A DNA stretch of 64,000 nucleotides. Source: Euptelea pleiosperma (Eukaryota; Streptophyta; Magnoliopsida; Ranunculales; Eupteleaceae). Made by a program: the position numbers and the translations under genes. Of this stretch, positions 11,163 through 22,014 are shown in pieces. Position 1 is the stretch's first letter; each line of letters opens with the position of its first letter. The DNA lies in the NCBI GenBank assembly GCA_035048495.1, contig CM068551.1:20152248-20216247 (forward strand). The letters run 5' to 3'. The notes beneath the pieces were generated by a model that had not been told where the DNA came from, made no database searches, and saw only the letters and a program-made list of their open reading frames with translations.

Positions 11163-14100
11163 TTATGGAAATTTATGAACTAATCCAAGGACAGTAACCT
11201 CTGCTTCAATTACGCATGTATCTTTCACCAAGAACCCCTTTGTTGGGTCATTGAGATCATCTAGTCCAACGAATTTGTAGCAACCCCAACCCCCATTCCC
11301 ATTCGAGGCAATATAAAATCCATTACCTGGAGGAAAAATGGCAATTAATGAACATATATAGAAGAACATGTACATCCCTGATGAAGAGATCGAGAACCAG
11401 AGCATAAAACTTCACCTTTGACCTCACGGTGTTTGCCGAGGTTTTGGTCCTTCAGGCGTAACCTGAAGTCTACATACACTTTACAAGCAGGCGTAAGGGT
11501 TGACGAATCATCCAAATGTAAACACAAGGAAAGGCTATTGTTCTTTCCCACTAACGCACCCTTAGGATATAGCCCAACCTTCCTAAAACAGAACAAGAAA
11601 GCAGCAAAAACGAAATATGATGGGAAGCGACGTGTTAAGACTAAGTATTGCAATGCAGAACGTTTAATTTTATATGTACCATTTGTAACCTCCGGCGAAG
11701 AACACTTCAGAGAAATGGTAGTACTCCTTTAACTCTGAAAATTTTTCGATTTTCCATATATGTTTACCAGTAATGGTTCCCTTTACCATCGACAAACATT
11801 CACCTTGGCTTGTACTTCTTTCTTTGCAAATGAAGACCTCTGCTCCAAACACGCAAGTATCATCAACAAGGTACCCTTTGGACCGATCATTAAAAGTTGC
11901 AATGGATATGAGTTGGGTGATTCCCCACTCGGTCTTCATTCCATGAAAGCGTTTACTTCTTCCTTCCATATCTAAGCCATATATTTCAGTGTTGACAACA
12001 CAAGCATATTGGAAAAAGATGAAAAACACAAATTCAAATGAAGCAGGGTGAAAACTGAACCCGCTGTCAAGCCGGTAAAGGGGATTTCTACTCCTGGCAC
12101 ACTGCTCAAAGGAGGAAATCTGCCTGTGTGTTTGACCCATACACACCAAGCATTTGAGCTGCCATGTTGGGTGTTATGTGATGCTTACTTTAAATCTAGT
12201 AATGTAAGCAAAACAAAGTTTCAAAGTAGTGTTCAAAAAAGTAAAATACAAAGTTTGAAGTATATTTTTCATTTATCAAGGCCTCCAAATGCATAGAAAT
12301 GCTATTCTGTTGAAGAGGCTACCTTGAAGCATCAAGTACTTGTCACGAATCTGATCAAACAAAAAGAACCTGAAAACCACGTTAACCTCCCATCCGGGAA
12401 TGAGAGATGTTGTCTCAGCCATTACTAAATACAGAGAAATATGATCTTTTCCATTTTTGGTCTTGTCTCCATTTGGGTAGAGTGACAATTTCCTGGGATC
12501 GAGCATGAACATTATAATTAAATGCAGATTGAAAGTTAGGCATCAAGGAATGCCAACTCTGCGCTCTCAACCACCATTTGGATTCTTGAAATCCACGGCC
12601 ATCCACATTAGAAATTAAAAAACAACATACCATTGGTAGCCTCCAGCGTAAAAAACACCAGAGTCGTATCTATGAATTGAACTCCTTGACAGGAAGGAAA
12701 ATGATTGAATTTTGAAGATGTAGTGAGTAGGTGGAGCATCTCTAATTGATCTTGCGACTCCTCCTGCGTGCAAAAATATTATCAGAGCAGGATAAAGAAC
12801 ATTATACATGTTAGACAACTTCCTAGAGTGGAAAATCATGATTCATACATGGGACGGAAGCAAACAATGTTCCTAGCTAGCTATGTTAGAGGGGAATGAG
12901 CTTATGTTGTATGAAGGGCAGGGATCTAGGGATACTCACCTTTTTGACCTTGTAAGTGAACATGTGTTCTCGGGCGTGGATTCTGAGAATCCAACGCTGG
13001 TTGGGTTTGGCAAAAAGTGAATGCCAGCTCAGCTAATCAACCACTGTTGGATTCTCGGAGTCCATGCCCAAGGAGTGTATTTAAGAAGGCGCGCAAGTCC
13101 TCGGATCCCCAACCTATTATAAATATTGAAAAATTTTCAAAACGAACCCAAGTTTAAGGGTACTTCTCAAAAATTAAGAACCGTATTTTTCGAATTTGTC
13201 AAAACAAACCTATGACGCCAAACCGTTTGACGTATGCTCAAGAAAATATTTTAATGGCAGATTTGCCCTTGTTCTGTCACTTGAAAAAAATTGTCAAATT
13301 GCTGTTAGACACGCCATACTGTTTGGCATTGGCTATTAAACGTCGTCAAACCGTTTGGCGTATCATAATAAATGTTGCCATACCATTTGGCGACTTTTAA
13401 TAGCTAACATCAAACGAACAATATGGCGTCTGACAGCTATCTGCCCTTTTTTTCACACAATTTTTGTGTACCCACGTAGAAGATAAATCAATGGCTGATT
13501 TTTGCTGAGGATGGTCTCGTCACCGTATAGATCACCTATTCAGAAATTTCTAACATCATCAAACTTAGGTTTCAAGTTAAAAATAAAATGCCTAATAGTA
13601 TGGCGTCGTATAACAATATACGCCGTTTGGCGTATCGTCTGAAGAGAGCAATTCGGCCATTTTAAAGTTCGTGAGAATACATAAACAGTTTGGCGTCTAG
13701 GTTTGCTTTGACAAATTTATAAAAATACGGTTCTTTTTGAAAAATACCCTTAAACATGAGTTTGTTTCGAAAATTTTCCGTATAAATATTTCACTACAAA
13801 TATTTGATCAAGTAATCAACGGATCAGATCTAGGTCAATGGAGAACGGAATTATATAATATGAAACAACCGGGTGAGGAGCAAGTTCAACTCAAACACGA
13901 AGATGGAGGATGCTAGCTCAAATAACAAAAGGTTAGGGGGACAACTATTTTTGACAACCATTTGGCGGACCCACGTAGAAGATGAATCAAGGGCTGATTT
14001 TATGTTGGGGTGATCTATATGGTGAGGAGATCATCCTCACCAAAAATCAGCCATTGATTCATCTTCATTGTGGGTCCGCCAAAATGGTTGTCAAAAATAG

Positions 14101-14648
14101 TTGTCGCCCGATCCTGAGACGTAACAAAAAAGCAATAATTGCAAAAACTTTCTTACTCTCAAGTTTCGACGACCAACATCCAAGGATTTTATAGAGAAAC
14201 CCTATCTTTTCCTAATCTCATCCACAAAGAATTTTGTAGAGAAACCCTACCTCTTGGATGATTAAGGCCATTGGATCATCCTAACAAATCCCATTCCTAG
14301 ATTATTATTTTTTTTATATCCCAAAGACCCTTTACAACCAAAATACAAAATGCCTTTCCTTTTCCCATTAATGACCAGTACAGTTTACATCACGATAATC
14401 AGATTCTTCCATCGATCTACCCACAAAGTGACCCAATCACTACCCTTTTTCCCTTGGCCCCAGCACATTGATCGACAAGAGTGAGAAGTTGAAGACAGTA
14501 GCAGAAGAAATAAAACGCAAATAAAATCTTACGCTTACTTTGGAAAGTTAGAATGCAAACTGAGCTTACTTTGTATATCGTCATGGTGATAGAGCATACC
14601 AAGTGCTTCGTCTGTAACAGGGAGTGGATGGTCCGACTTCTCCTCCAT
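11163..14648 (-). CDS. MATH gene B: two-MATH-domain TRAF-like protein, 324 aa, intact
   Basis: Six minus-strand exons are 14600-14648, 12631-12763, 12323-12492, 11680-11971, 11416-11582 and 11163-11326, summing to 975 nt. The start MEEKSDHPLPVTDEALG matches genes A and D. MATH domain 1 holds THYIFKIQSFSFL, YAGGYQW, KDHISLYLVMAE, KRFHGMKTEWG and CVFGAEVF. MATH domain 2 holds KIEKFSELKE, AGGYKW, VYVDFRLRLKDQ and GFLVKDTCVIEAEV, ending KFP. Exon 2 has two in-frame acceptor choices (12763 or 12760); the CAG at 12763 was used and adds one glycine. The 6th-exon acceptor yields GNGFYIASNG in place of the family's HWFSAS, a local divergence. Intron 1 is unusually long (1.8 kb) and carries two foldback elements. 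An adaptor role is inferred from the family. Confidence 0.91.
13128..13780. mobile_element. Foldback element filled with CGCCAAACCGTTTGGCG words, in intron 1 of gene B
   Basis: The arms of about 65 bp (left 'aagtttaagggtact', 'aagaaccgtatttttcg'; right is the inverse) enclose repeated palindromic words such as GCCAAACCGTTTGACG, CGTCAAACCGTTTGGCG and ATACGCCGTTTGGCGTAT. A TATAAATATT direct repeat lies at 13118-13127 and 13781-13790. There is no coding region. Confidence 0.7.
13937..14110. mobile_element. Short foldback MITE in intron 1 of gene B
   Basis: The left arm 'acaactatttttgacaacc' with 'gtagaagatgaatcaagggc' folds on the right arm 'gattcatcttcattgtggg' with 'ggttgtcaaaaatagttgt'. The loop is 'gatctatatggtgaggagatcatcc'-like. 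Partial relatives occur at 13455-13520, 22420-22535 and 41300-41400. Confidence 0.65.
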
Positions 14649-14700
14649 ATCAGCTTCCTCCTCTGTATACGGAATTACTTTCATCTCACAGAGGACAGAG

Positions 14701-14713
14701 CTTATAAATAATT
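14701..14713 (-). promoter_or_regulatory. TATA box of MATH gene B
   Basis: The minus-strand word TTATTTATAAG lies 53-65 bp upstream of the ATG at 14648 and is followed by the shared leader 'gtgagatgaaag'. Confidence 0.5.
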
Positions 14714-14884
14714 TTTCAGTCTTGGAGTGTAACTATTTCTCCTATTCAAAGAAAAGTTTCTTTTTTGTTTCCTCAAGGTTTCTTATTTGGGATAGAAATA
14801 TAAAAAGTAAGGGTTTGGGATATTTCCAGAAGAATACTAAAAAGTAAGAGATGAAGTTGATGCTTATTTTAGAGTTGGTTATAC

Positions 14885-15330
14885 ATGGTTTTAAAAATGG
14901 CCGTTTAAACTGTAACGCCCCAAGCCCGTTTCCGTTAAAACCGTTTAAATAAGTTTTACCGTTTTTGAATTAAACGGCCTTTTTTTTTGTTTCTTTTAAC
15001 GGCCATTAAAATCATTTAAATGGCCGTTAAAATAGTTTAAATAGCTGTTTGATTCTGAAAAATTTTGTGAAAAAAACGGCCCTTAAATCCGTTTAATTTC
15101 CGTTAAAATCCATTAAATTCTGTTTTTTTTTTTTTTTTTTCAATTTCAAAATTTGAATTTCAGCGCTATTTTTCCATTTTTCCGTTAAAATCGGTTTAAT
15201 TCCGTTAAATTCCATTTTTTTCAAATTTTTTCCATTTTTGACCCTGGCCATTTCAATCCATGTTAACGGCTGTTTAAACGGTAACACCCCCAGTCCTTTT
15301 AACCGTTAAAACGGCCTCCTTTAAACCTTG
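14885..15330. mobile_element. AACGG-filled foldback element, upstream of gene B
   Basis: The left end is ATGGTTTTAAAAATGGCCG and the right end is GGCCTCCTTTAAACCTTG. It is filled with TTTAAACGG words and 'gtaacgccccaagcccg'. The flanks GGTTATAC and GGTTATAAC are only an imperfect duplication. A poly-T run at 15124-15140 lies in the middle. Confidence 0.7.
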
Positions 15331-15379
15331 GTTATAACTTGGTTTGGAAGACAAAAGTTTCGTCCATCGGTCCATCAAC

Positions 15380-15635
15380 ATGCCACGTGGCATCCATTTT
15401 CAGGTATACTGACCCATGTATGTTTGGCCCACCTCTTGGTTTCTTACACACAGCCGTTGGATTCTAGCATTGTTTTCATTATGGGCTTGGATTACGAACA
15501 AGGCCTTATTCATGAAGCCATTGAGGAAAAAAATGCTTGAATTTTCATCCATGGCTAGAAATCACCAATCAGGCTGACTTTTGGTGTGTAGGGTCACCAA
15601 GATGTGGGCCAAATAGTTGATGGGTCAAACTTTTC
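15380..15635. mobile_element. Foldback MITE, CCACGTGG type
   Basis: It starts ATGCCACGTGGCATCC and carries 'atgtatgtttggcccacctc'. The right arm has 'ttggtgtgtagggtcacc' and 'gatgtgggccaaatag'. Confidence 0.55.
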
Positions 15636-15754
15636 ACGGGAGTGAACTTTTTTCCTTTAACTTGATGAATCAATACATTCTAAAGCTATAACTTGATGAA
15701 TCAATACTTTCGCATCTTTGTTTTATTGTTCTTTCTTCCCAATAGTCATAACAT

Positions 15755-15958
15755 ACAATACGAGCCACGTGGCACACTATTAGAGGGCTTTGACCGTATG
15801 GATGTTTAGCCAGTCCTTTGGTGGACCTGCAAACCAAAAATCAGCCTGATTAGTGATTTAGAACCTTTGGTTCTTTGCACCCAAATAACGCTCAATAATG
15901 CTCAAATTCCTACATCAATCCATGAAAATAACTTCAATCCATCGCTTAGAAATCACTG
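15755..15958. mobile_element. Foldback MITE, left two-thirds
   Basis: It starts ATACGAGCCACGTGGCACAC with 'gaccgtatggatgtttagcc' and stops abruptly after 'tagaaatcact', before the right arm. The complete relative is at 31526-31921. Confidence 0.6.
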
Positions 15959-16070
15959 AAATAAGTACTGAAAGAAGACAAGCCTATAAGAATCAAGACA
16001 ACATGTTGAAGTGGGGCCACATGAATCAAAGGAAATATTTCAAAACTGATATGTACCCACTTGAACATGT

Positions 16071-16185
16071 AGTCTTGATTAATACGACTTGCCCTTTGCA
16101 GTCACACTGCGAGTCTGCGACAGATAAAATTTTCAGAACTTTGGCTGTAGGACCGCAAAACTGTTGCAGTAATCAAGACAAAAGT
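16071..16185. repeat. Hairpin-forming repeat 3' of gene C
   Basis: The inverse arms are AGTCTTGATTAATACGACTT and GCAGTAATCAAGAC, about 110 bp apart. The same block occurs downstream of gene E (38143-38262) and gene F (44593-44702), so it was present before these copies separated. Confidence 0.6.
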
Positions 16186-16240
16186 TTTCTCAAGCCCGTA
16201 TACCTGGAGAACCAAATGACAGTGAATCAATATTACACAA

Positions 16241-16732
16241 ACAGCGCTATAGGAGGAGATCTAAGAAATGCTAGGGGCCAATGCATTGCAGCCTACTCTG
16301 CATATATTGGAAGAACCACGATCGCGGTAGCAGAAGGAACAGCCCTTAGAGAAGGAGTCCGAATAGCAAGAGATCTTAATATCAGGAAGCTGGTCATCCA
16401 AGGAGATTCGGAAACTGTGGTAAAAAGCCTCAACAACAAAACTCAAAAACCATGGAGACTTTGGACCATAATTAAAGATGTCGGGACATGCTACAAACAA
16501 CAGAAATAGAATGGAAAGCTTATCATGGATTCAGAGAAGGAAACCAAATGGCTGACAAGCTAGCAAGCTAGCAAGCATGGGACATAGGTTCCCAATGATA
16601 AAGGTGTGGCTAGGGCAGATGCCTTGTGATATTGATCAACCCCTTCTTGGAGATATGATTGGCAGATCAGTGACCCGCTGGGTGCGGCCGATGTAATTTC
16701 CTTTATCTTGCCAAAAAAAAAATATAATAATG
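16241..16732 (+). mobile_element. 5'-truncated LINE (RNase H end), inserted 3' of gene C
   Basis: The start reads AIGGDLRNARGQCIAAYSAYIG and continues with VAEGTALREGV and RKLVIQGDSETVVKSL, an RVT_3-type RNase H domain. After a frameshift near 16490 it continues with WKAYHGFREGNQMADKLAS. It ends in an A-rich tail at 16712-16731. The direct repeat TTACACAA flanks it at 16233-16240 and 16733-16740. Comparison with the F flank (gacagtgaatcataacaca) shows the insertion cleanly splitting the ancestral 3' flank. A related, longer copy lies at 60115-61740. Confidence 0.85.
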
Positions 16733-18904
16733 TTACACAATATAATGCCTCGTAAATCAAACTTCTTTAACTTCAACCATAAACTGTCAACTAATAATCA
16801 AGAATGTATGTTATACGAAGAACAATGACAAAGAAGTCATGTTCATGAAATTTATTAACTAATGCAAGGACAGTAACCTTTACTTCGATGACGCATGTAT
16901 CTTTCACCAAGAATCCCATTTTTGGGTCTTTGAGTTCACTTAATCCAATAAACTTGTGCCGACTCCTATTCGTGTCGGAGGCACTAAACCAATTAGTAGC
17001 TGCAGCAGAAATGACAATCTAATGAAAAATAGTACTATTAATGGCATGCAAAGCACAGTCTGTCGAATTGAATTTGGAAATTAAACCAAGGGTCAGAGTA
17101 TCATGCATGTCCATCATGTGGGGCAACAAGGATGAGCAGCATAGTCTTCTTTGTAGAGAGAAAACCAGGGAGAAAGTTAAAATTTTACCTTTATACTCGA
17201 TATGTTTGTCGAAGCTTTGGTTTCTTACGCGGAACCTGAAGTCTGTATACACTTTCTGACCAGGAGTAAGATCAGTTGACGAATCAGCCAAATTTAAATA
17301 CATGGAAAGGCTGTTGTTCTTTCCCGTTGAGTAACCCTTAGATATAGCATTAAATTCCTAAAACAAACCAAGAAACAAAAAAAAAAAAAAAAAAGCTAGC
17401 TAGTCGATCAATATTTCTATGAACTTCAGCATTAGACGTACAAGTGTATGTACCATTTGTGATCTCCGGTGATGAGCACATCTGAGAAATAGTATTCATT
17501 CTTTAACTGTGAAAAGTTCTCAATCTTCCATGTACGGTTACAAGTAGCGCTCTCCTTAATGATGGAGAAATACTCTCCATCGCCTGTACTTTGATAATGA
17601 AAACCTCCGCTCCAAACACGCAAGTGTCGCCGACTAGGTATCCATTTGCAGGGTCATTAAAAGTTGAAAGGGGTATGAATTGAGGGAAGCCCCACTCCGT
17701 CTTCATTCCATGAAAGCGTTTAACTCTCCCATTGGTATCTAGGAATTGCAGTTTTAGAAGTGTACTGATAGATGAACATTCAATTTCAGATGGAGGACCA
17801 ACTGGACCATAAACGCAACCCCTCCATACAATCCAATGTATCGACTTAAGAAATATGGCAAAAAATACGGTACAGGAAAAGTTCGAATACACATATAATT
17901 CAGATTTGCCATTCGAAAATACAATCTAACAATTCAGTTAAGAATAAAATACAAAAGTATTAAAAATAGTAGTTTTTAATTCACATTTGAAATTAGTTTA
18001 TTTGTTTGTTATTTTTATATAATTCGGGAATAATTCGTGTATAGTATGGTATAATATACTTCATAAAAAAAATTAACAAATCCTTGAATAATACGGCATG
18101 GTGTAATACGTACATTTTATTGAAAATACATCAAATACTAGTGTAATAAAATACATAGTAAACAGGAAATTCCTAACTAGGGTGGTGATCTCATGTGAAA
18201 GTGAACATGAATTCAGCTACGTTGTCAAGTCGTGTCCTTTTGTCATTGGTAAAAAGTTGTATATGGGACACCATGCATTACCACCTTTTAGTTATATATG
18301 AGAAATTTTTTGAAGCAGCGGGATTTTTGAAGCCGCGATCATGCCGACAACGATCGAGCCCCATATATCCCCATGGTTATTTTTCAAAAGTCTTTTAAAA
18401 CCAAAGCCTAACCCATGGGTATATGTGGCGCGCGATCAATGGCGCATGATCTCCACGTAATTTAAAAATCCCACTGCTTCAAAAAAATTCTCATCATATA
18501 TATGGTTCTTAAATATGCTTCCCATGGTCCCACATGCAATTGCACCCCTCAAGGAAAATTTTATTTACTCGTGAGATTACCTTCGATTGTCAAGTACTTG
18601 TTCCGGATCTGATCAAACAAAAACAAATTGAAAGCTACATCAACCTCCCATCCAATAGGAAGGGAATATGTCTCAGCCATTACCAAATAAAGAGAAATAT
18701 GGTCTTTCCCATTTTTTTCCTCATTTCCCTTTGGGTAGAGTGCCAATTTCCTGCAAGCACAAATATAGCACCAAGGATCGTCATCAAGAAACTGATATCC
18801 ATTGACACCCCAAAACTTGCTAGGAAAGAACATATAAAACGATTTATCAAAAAATAAAATTAATTATCTTAAATTATAATCCAGAGGGACACCTGCCAGA
18901 TTAT

Positions 18905-19105
18905 CCATAGCTTAAAGTACTATATAACATTATAATGGTCACTTAACATTACCGTTATGACAGTTATAATGGTGATATTATAACACTAACCCATTTTTTT
19001 TGGATTTGAGCCCTAATTTTGAAAGTAACAGGTGTGGTGTTACTGTTAGAACGATCATTATTTTCATTATAATGGCTGTTTTTTAAACCATGAGATGATC
19101 CACCT
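18905..19105. mobile_element. TTATAACGG-type fragment in intron 2 of gene C
   Basis: This interval has words such as GTTATAATGGTGATATTATAAC and ends TTTTTTAAACCATGAG. Similar fragments sit in intron 2 of D (27180-27472) and F (47990-48115) on the exon-2 side, marking a shared ancestral insertion. Next to it, 19150-19470 carries an AT-rich stretch also present in D (27540-27800). Confidence 0.5.
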
Positions 19106-19534
19106 GTTTAAAAACCTGAATTGCATTGCTTTCTGAGTATTGATGAGCTTGGAATTTAGGGCTGTCAACAAATATTATTCGAATCGAATATAAGCATAAC
19201 TGAATTTGAATCAATGTCTGATGGATATCCTAAATTAATATTTGAATTTGAATCCTATTAACTTGTTGCATATCCAATTTTTCCGATGAGTAAATTGGAC
19301 ATTTATTATAAATTATTATATTTATATAAATATTAATACATAAATATAATTATATATAATATAATATGTTATACATATAAAATATCTCAAATCGGATATA
19401 TCATTGATGTATCCGAAAAGAATTCAAATATCAAATATTATCTGAATTCGAATATTATCCGATTATCCATGGCAAATGCTTGCTATGTAATGTCTGTAGG
19501 TGTTGGGTTCAACCTGTCTTCACCAGAAAAAATT

Positions 19535-19900
19535 TAGATGCAGAGCACTACGGTCGGATGCAGTTGATGGAGAGGGCTCTGATGGCCCTACATTGCTCAT
19601 TTTTTGGTTCCCACCTACGGAATGGATGTTTAGCCTACCCATTGGTTGATATACATACCAAAAATTAGTCTGATTGGTTTTCTTTAGCCATAGATTTTAG
19701 CACTTCTTTAGGATTGATTCTAACCATTGATTGAAACATATTTTTTGAGTACTTAATCCAACGTCTATAAATTATCAATCAAGCAGATGATTTTTCATAT
19801 GTATATCCACCAAGGGGTGACCTAAGCATCCATGCGATTAGTGGGCCCAAAAAATGAGCCATATGTAGGGCCCCGAAAGCCCTCTTCATCGACTGCAACC
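19535..19900. mobile_element. Foldback MITE, GATGCAGAGC-ended type, in intron 2 of gene C
   Basis: The left end is TAGATGCAGAGCACTACGG, followed by 'gccctacattgctcatttt' and 'aatggatgtttagcctac'. The right arm is 'gtatatccaccaaggggtgac' and ends 'ccgaaagccctcttcatc'. Confidence 0.6.
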
Positions 19901-20664
19901 AAAATTTTGGGTCTTAACCTATAACCCGCTTGCCTACGTATACGGCTACAACCCCACAAAGATGAAAAGAAAAAAAAATACCATTTATAGCCTCCAGCTT
20001 CAAAATCACCGGACTCGTATCTCTCAGTTGACTCTTTGAAAATAACGAAAATGATTGAATTTTGACGGTGTAGTGAGAAGGTTGAGCATCTCTAATTCAT
20101 CTTCTTACTCCTGCACCAAAATATTATTACAGCAAGTTTTTTTTTTTTTTGAAAACCACAAGTATTTTCTTTCTTTTTTTATCTTTTTCCACCTCCTAAC
20201 ATGCTTATAATTCCCACAAAATCACCTTAATTAGTTTGTAGAAAACACAGAAGAACTACAATATATATGGTGGTTCTGAGCAACTTTGAAATGATTCACT
20301 ACTATCGTTCTCGACCTCTGCACTCAATCTATATTATAGTTTGGACTATGGAATAGGCTTATACCTTCTGTGTTGTCTTCGAAATTCATCCTCCACAAGG
20401 AATTGAATGGAGCGAACTGGATGTAGAATGGACAGTGAAAGCTCCACACAATGCTCGTTGAATATAGAATTTCTCTCTTTGCTTTTTTAAAGAAAGCTGT
20501 GCTTGGGCAGACGAAACGTTGTCAAGAAGAGTTGTCGGCAGAAAATCGGGTTTTACTCTGTTTTGTGTATGCTTATTAAAGCAGAAACATTTCAAAACCA
20601 TCGAAATTCTCGTTCTCGAGTTCTGTACCAACGGGAAGGTATAGCGTCACACCAATCATAGGAA

Positions 20665-20795
20665 AAGTCGATTTCCTGCGGACAACTCTTCTGGACAACA
20701 TTTCACGCCACTACGATACAGGACCTAAGAAGCTCTCTCTTTATAATAACAACATACAAATTGCATATATGAGCTTTCACTGTCAATTCTGCTCT
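20665..20795 (+). promoter_or_regulatory. Orphan inverted copy of the MATH promoter
   Basis: On the plus strand this reads ACAACTCTTCTGGACAACAT, then 'aggacctaagaagctctctc', then TTTATAATAAC and 'gagctttcactgtcaattc'. The same order occurs before gene F (minus strand, 48690-48830) and gene G (plus strand, 55255-55360). Here no MATH exon follows; the match stops at about 20795 where a foldback element begins. The functional-direction promoter of C lies at 20400-20530 on the other strand, so the two face apart. Confidence 0.6.
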
Positions 20796-20797
20796 TC

Positions 20798-21918
20798 TGT
20801 TTGGTATGCACACAGACCATTACACGTGGTGCAGTGGTTTGCGCATCCACATTATTTTTCTTCGTTTGGTTCCCACAAACTTTGCATGTTCAAATTTATG
20901 CACTGTTCATGTTTACCACCATTTAGGGTGCGTTTGATACGCATGCAAATTGGGTATGCAAATAGGTTTACGTGTGCAATCGTTTCCCACACATGTTTGG
21001 TACGCATGTATTTTGTGATTTGCACATGCACACGAGCAAATGAATGCTCACCCTCTTTAACAATTAAAAATCCATTTTACCCCTGAGCAATCGTTTACAC
21101 AACCTCCTTGTGCAAATAATTTGCATAAGGTACAAATCAAAATCCAATATTTTCTCAAATCAAGCCCTATCTCCCCCCCCCCCCCCCCCCCCCCCACCTA
21201 AAAAAAAACAGAAATATTGAAAAAAGTGGCCTTGAAATTTAAATTTTAAAATTTTAAAATTTTAAAAACGAGAAAAATAGAAAAAAAAAATAACAAAAAA
21301 TAATGGCCCTTTTTTAACAAATTTTTTTTCAAAAAATAATGATCGTTATTTTCGTTACAACAGAAAATAATGATATTTTATTTTTTGACCATTTTAACCG
21401 TACATAACGTAATGGGGGAGGTCCGAATCCTTTACGACAGCCGTTATTTTTGCCATAACAGATTTGGACCTCCCTCGTTACATTATCTACCGTTAAACCA
21501 CTGAAAAAATATACCAAAAAATAATGACCATTATTTTTTGAAAATTTAAAAAAAAAAAAACATCCATTATTTCTATTATTGCCTATTATTTTTTTGTTCT
21601 TTTATTTTTTATTTTTGAAAATTTAAAATTCATGTTCAACTATGTGGGCCTACCTATTAAGTATGAAAAATTTGTTATTTTTCCCGTACTTAATATATGG
21701 GGCCCACATATTTTGTGCTTTCCTAAGTGAGCATGCGCGCAAACCAAATGGTAGTAAATATGAACAGTGCGTAAATTTTGAAACTTGCATATGCAAAGTT
21801 AGTGCGATCCAAACACAAGAAAATTGTATAGGTGCGCAAACCATTGCATGCACAAACAATTGCACGCGAGAACCATTGCACGTGTAATGGTTTGCATGCG
21901 TACCAAACAGACCCTTAG
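20798..21918. mobile_element. Large TGCATGC-rich foldback element with nested AACGG-type insertion
   Basis: The left arm is GTTTGGTATGCACACAGACC and 'cattacacgtggtgcagtgg'. The right arm is the inverse (GGTTTGCATGCGTACCAAAC, 'accattgcacgtgtaat'). 'Caaatttatgcactgttcat' and its inverse also pair. A nested TTATAACGG-type element occupies about 21197-21620, preceded by a 23-base C run at 21173-21195. Confidence 0.65.
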
Positions 21919-22014
21919 TTTGCGCGTATGTGCAAATGAAAAATTTTCAAATTAAATTGTATATGAACATGTATTAAGACAGGAAAATTTTTAGATGCAG
22001 AGGGTTTTGGATGC

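Larger units (their letters stand above)
16791..20390 (-). pseudogene. MATH gene C: broken two-MATH-domain gene
   Basis: The exons are 20366-20390, 19982-20110, 18581-18750, 17454-17738, 17189-17357 and 16791-16999. Compared with the intact paralogues, exon 2 reads TGA where others have TCA (RRSIRD, near 20094-20100) and lacks one base near 20033. Exon 4 lacks one A in the AAAA before 'gtacagg' (near 17591). Exon 5 lacks one C near 17343. In exon 6 a missing C turns the usual stop into read-through to a TAG at 16791-16793. Exons 2, 4 and 5 are each one base short of the expected phase-preserving length. Exon 3 is intact (LALYPKGNEEKNGKDHISLY). The minus-strand TATA region reads TTTAAAAAAG, also decayed. 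A MATH-like short peptide from an internal exon is conceivable but the full protein is not. Confidence 0.92.

Noticed and set aside
15898..16509. 203-residue open frame as a separate gene
   Set aside because: It starts in a truncated MITE, crosses the 3' hairpin of gene C and ends in LINE RNase H. Only the last third has protein similarity.
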